Part shown: one piece after another, positions 62,854-64,000 of the stretch
Numbering within the stretch: the first letter of the stretch is position 1
Layout: each line of letters opens with the position of its first letter
Assembly: GCF_003062295.1 (NCBI RefSeq)
Contig: NZ_PYCN01000019.1
Location: forward strand, 92,025 to 156,024
Length of the DNA: 64,000 bases
Source: Bradyrhizobium algeriense
GTDB lineage: Bacteria; Pseudomonadota; Alphaproteobacteria; Rhizobiales; Xanthobacteraceae
Direction: 5' to 3'
Program-made: the position numbers and the translations under genes
The notes under the pieces: generated by a model
What the model saw: the letters and a program-made list of their open reading frames with translations, nothing else
Told to the model about the DNA's origin: nothing
Database searches by the model: none

Positions 62854-63024
62854 CCGCCGCGCGGAATTTCATCCGCACCTGTGGGCGTCTTTCAAAATAC
62901 CTGGATGTGATAGTGTCGCCGCCTGACGCGTGCGGATAGCAGCAGGCAAATGGGAGGCGACATGACCGGCGACGAATTCGCTCGGGCGCGAAACGTCAAT
63001 GACAGAAACGACAGGGAGGTCGCG

Positions 63025-63837
63025 ATGACCTATCAGCATATTCTCTACGAGGTAAGCGACAAGATCGCGACCATCACGCTCAATCGGCCGGACCGCATGA
63101 ATGCGTGGACCGCGACCATGGAGCGCGACGTGCGCCACGCGATGGAGGCGGCGGCCGGTGATGACAGCGTCCGCGTCATCGTGCTCACCGGCGCGGGTCG
63201 CGCGTTCTGCGCCGGCGCCGACATGGAAGCCTTGCAGGGCATCGATCCCAACGAGATCAGGCGTGGCGAGAACACGCCGCCGTTCGACATGAACCGCCGG
63301 GCGGACTGGCAGACGCGCTATGCCTATTATCCGGCGATCCCGAAGCCCGTGATCGGCATGCTGAACGGCGCCACCGCCGGCATCGGCCTCGTCCACGCGC
63401 TCTATTGCGACCTGCGTTTTGCCGCCGACAATACCGTCTTCACCACCTCGTTTGCGCGCCGCGGGCTGATCGCCGAGCACGGCATCAGCTGGATGCTGCC
63501 GCGCATCGTCGGTCACGCCAATGCGCTCGATTTGCTGATGTCCGCGCGGCGGGTCACCAGCGAGGAGGCGCTGCGGATCGGGCTGGTCAACCGCCTCTAT
63601 CCGCCGGACCAGTTGCGCGAGCAGACCTATGCCTATGCGCGGGATCTCGCTGATTTTGTCTCGCCCAGCGCGATTTCGGTGATCAAGCGGCAGCTCTACG
63701 ACGTGCCGTTCCAGACGCTCGCGGAAGCCACCATCGACGCCAACCGCGAAATGCAGATCGCGCTGAAGGGCAGCGATTTCCGGGAGGGCGTGGCGAGTTT
63801 TGTAGAGAAACGGGCGCCGAAGTTTACGGGGAAGTGA
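63025..63837 (+). CDS. Enoyl-CoA hydratase/isomerase family protein
   Basis: The 270-residue protein has the crotonase fold: ITLNRPDRMNAWTATM, VLTGAGRAFCAGADMEALQG (oxyanion), AIPKPVIGMLNGATAGIGLVHALYCDLRFAADNTVF and GLIAEHGISWMLPR with one catalytic Glu. It hydrates or isomerises enoyl-CoAs in fatty-acid or related degradation. GGGAGG sits before the ATG at 63025; an upstream in-frame ATG would add 25 unconserved residues. Confidence 0.92.
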   Translation: MTYQHILYEVSDKIATITLNRPDRMNAWTATMERDVRHAMEAAAGDDSVRVIVLTGAGRAFCAGADMEALQGIDPNEIRRGENTPPFDMNRRADWQTRYAYYPAIPKPVIGMLNGATAGIGLVHALYCDLRFAADNTVFTTSFARRGLIAEHGISWMLPRIVGHANALDLLMSARRVTSEEALRIGLVNRLYPPDQLREQTYAYARDLADFVSPSAISVIKRQLYDVPFQTLAEATIDANREMQIALKGSDFREGVASFVEKRAPKFTGK

Positions 63838-64000
63838 GGGGTGGGGGGTCTACTGGTTCGCCGAAGCAGGCTTGCCTAGCATTACAGTTGCCTTTTTGTT
63901 TTGACGTGCGCGCGCTGAGCGGCCGCCTGATGAGCTCTACGCCAGAATGACCATGCGATGATGTGTGCGGGTTGAATACGGTTTCGAGCGAGTCTGATGG

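Overview
The window is about 64 kb of a high-GC alphaproteobacterial chromosome, most likely Bradyrhizobium or a close relative (Nitrobacteraceae, Hyphomicrobiales). This rests on recognisable gene groups (hemD with a mitofilin-like gene and a HemY-like gene, tsaD-gpsA-EVE, CnoX-LON), Tat-exported TRAP binding proteins, a DUF2239 gene, and intergenic palindromic repeats of the kind familiar from that genus. No rRNA, CRISPR array, phage gene or transposase was seen. Two tRNA genes are present, Gly-GCC and Thr-CGT.

Layout. 1-6.4 kb: end of a UbiH-type hydroxylase, Trm112-like protein, a TetR/membrane-protein pair with two visible operators, an MHYT-PAS-GGDEF-EAL c-di-GMP enzyme, a LON-domain protein and a CnoX-type thioredoxin/TPR co-chaperone. 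6.4-16.5 kb: tRNA-Gly, a DUF2235 hydrolase, a periplasmic PQQ-type sugar dehydrogenase with a dihaem cytochrome c, PanE-like reductase, HCCA-isomerase-like protein, MATE exporter, and a DUF2239/GST divergent pair sharing a large palindrome. 16.6-20.7 kb: a lower-GC two-gene module (M4-like zinc peptidase plus ComEC-type metallo-beta-lactamase-fold protein) that ends beside the N-terminal stub of a serine hydrolase gene. It is the best candidate here for an undescribed system. 20.7-31.2 kb: SDR, gamma-glutamyltransferase, MFS transporter, purH, heparinase-like protein, RsmB-type rRNA methyltransferase, SDHAF4-like assembly factor, nuclease.

31.2-42.3 kb: L,D-transpeptidase, acetyl-CoA synthetase, topoisomerase IB, then a leftward tsaD-gpsA-EVE operon divergent from hemD-mitofilin-hemY, ending at tRNA-Thr. 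42.6-48.4 kb: a lower-GC acyltransferase, a polytopic membrane protein, small secreted proteins (two of them paralogous four-cysteine proteins) and a polysaccharide deacetylase. 48.2-53 kb: a leftward DctP-DctQ-DctM TRAP transporter, amidase and small membrane protein unit. 53-64 kb: MFS exporter, Tat-exported hydrolase, a P450 followed by a DUF5939 adenylate cyclase, a cupredoxin-like protein behind a Fur-type box, TerB-like protein, SDR, a GATase-like protein and an enoyl-CoA hydratase.

Most genes are housekeeping or metabolic. The accessory signals are the peptidase/MBL module, the DUF2235 gene after tRNA-Gly, the acyltransferase after tRNA-Thr, the regulatory cassette lying between Trm112 and LON, and several dispersed or tandem repeats.
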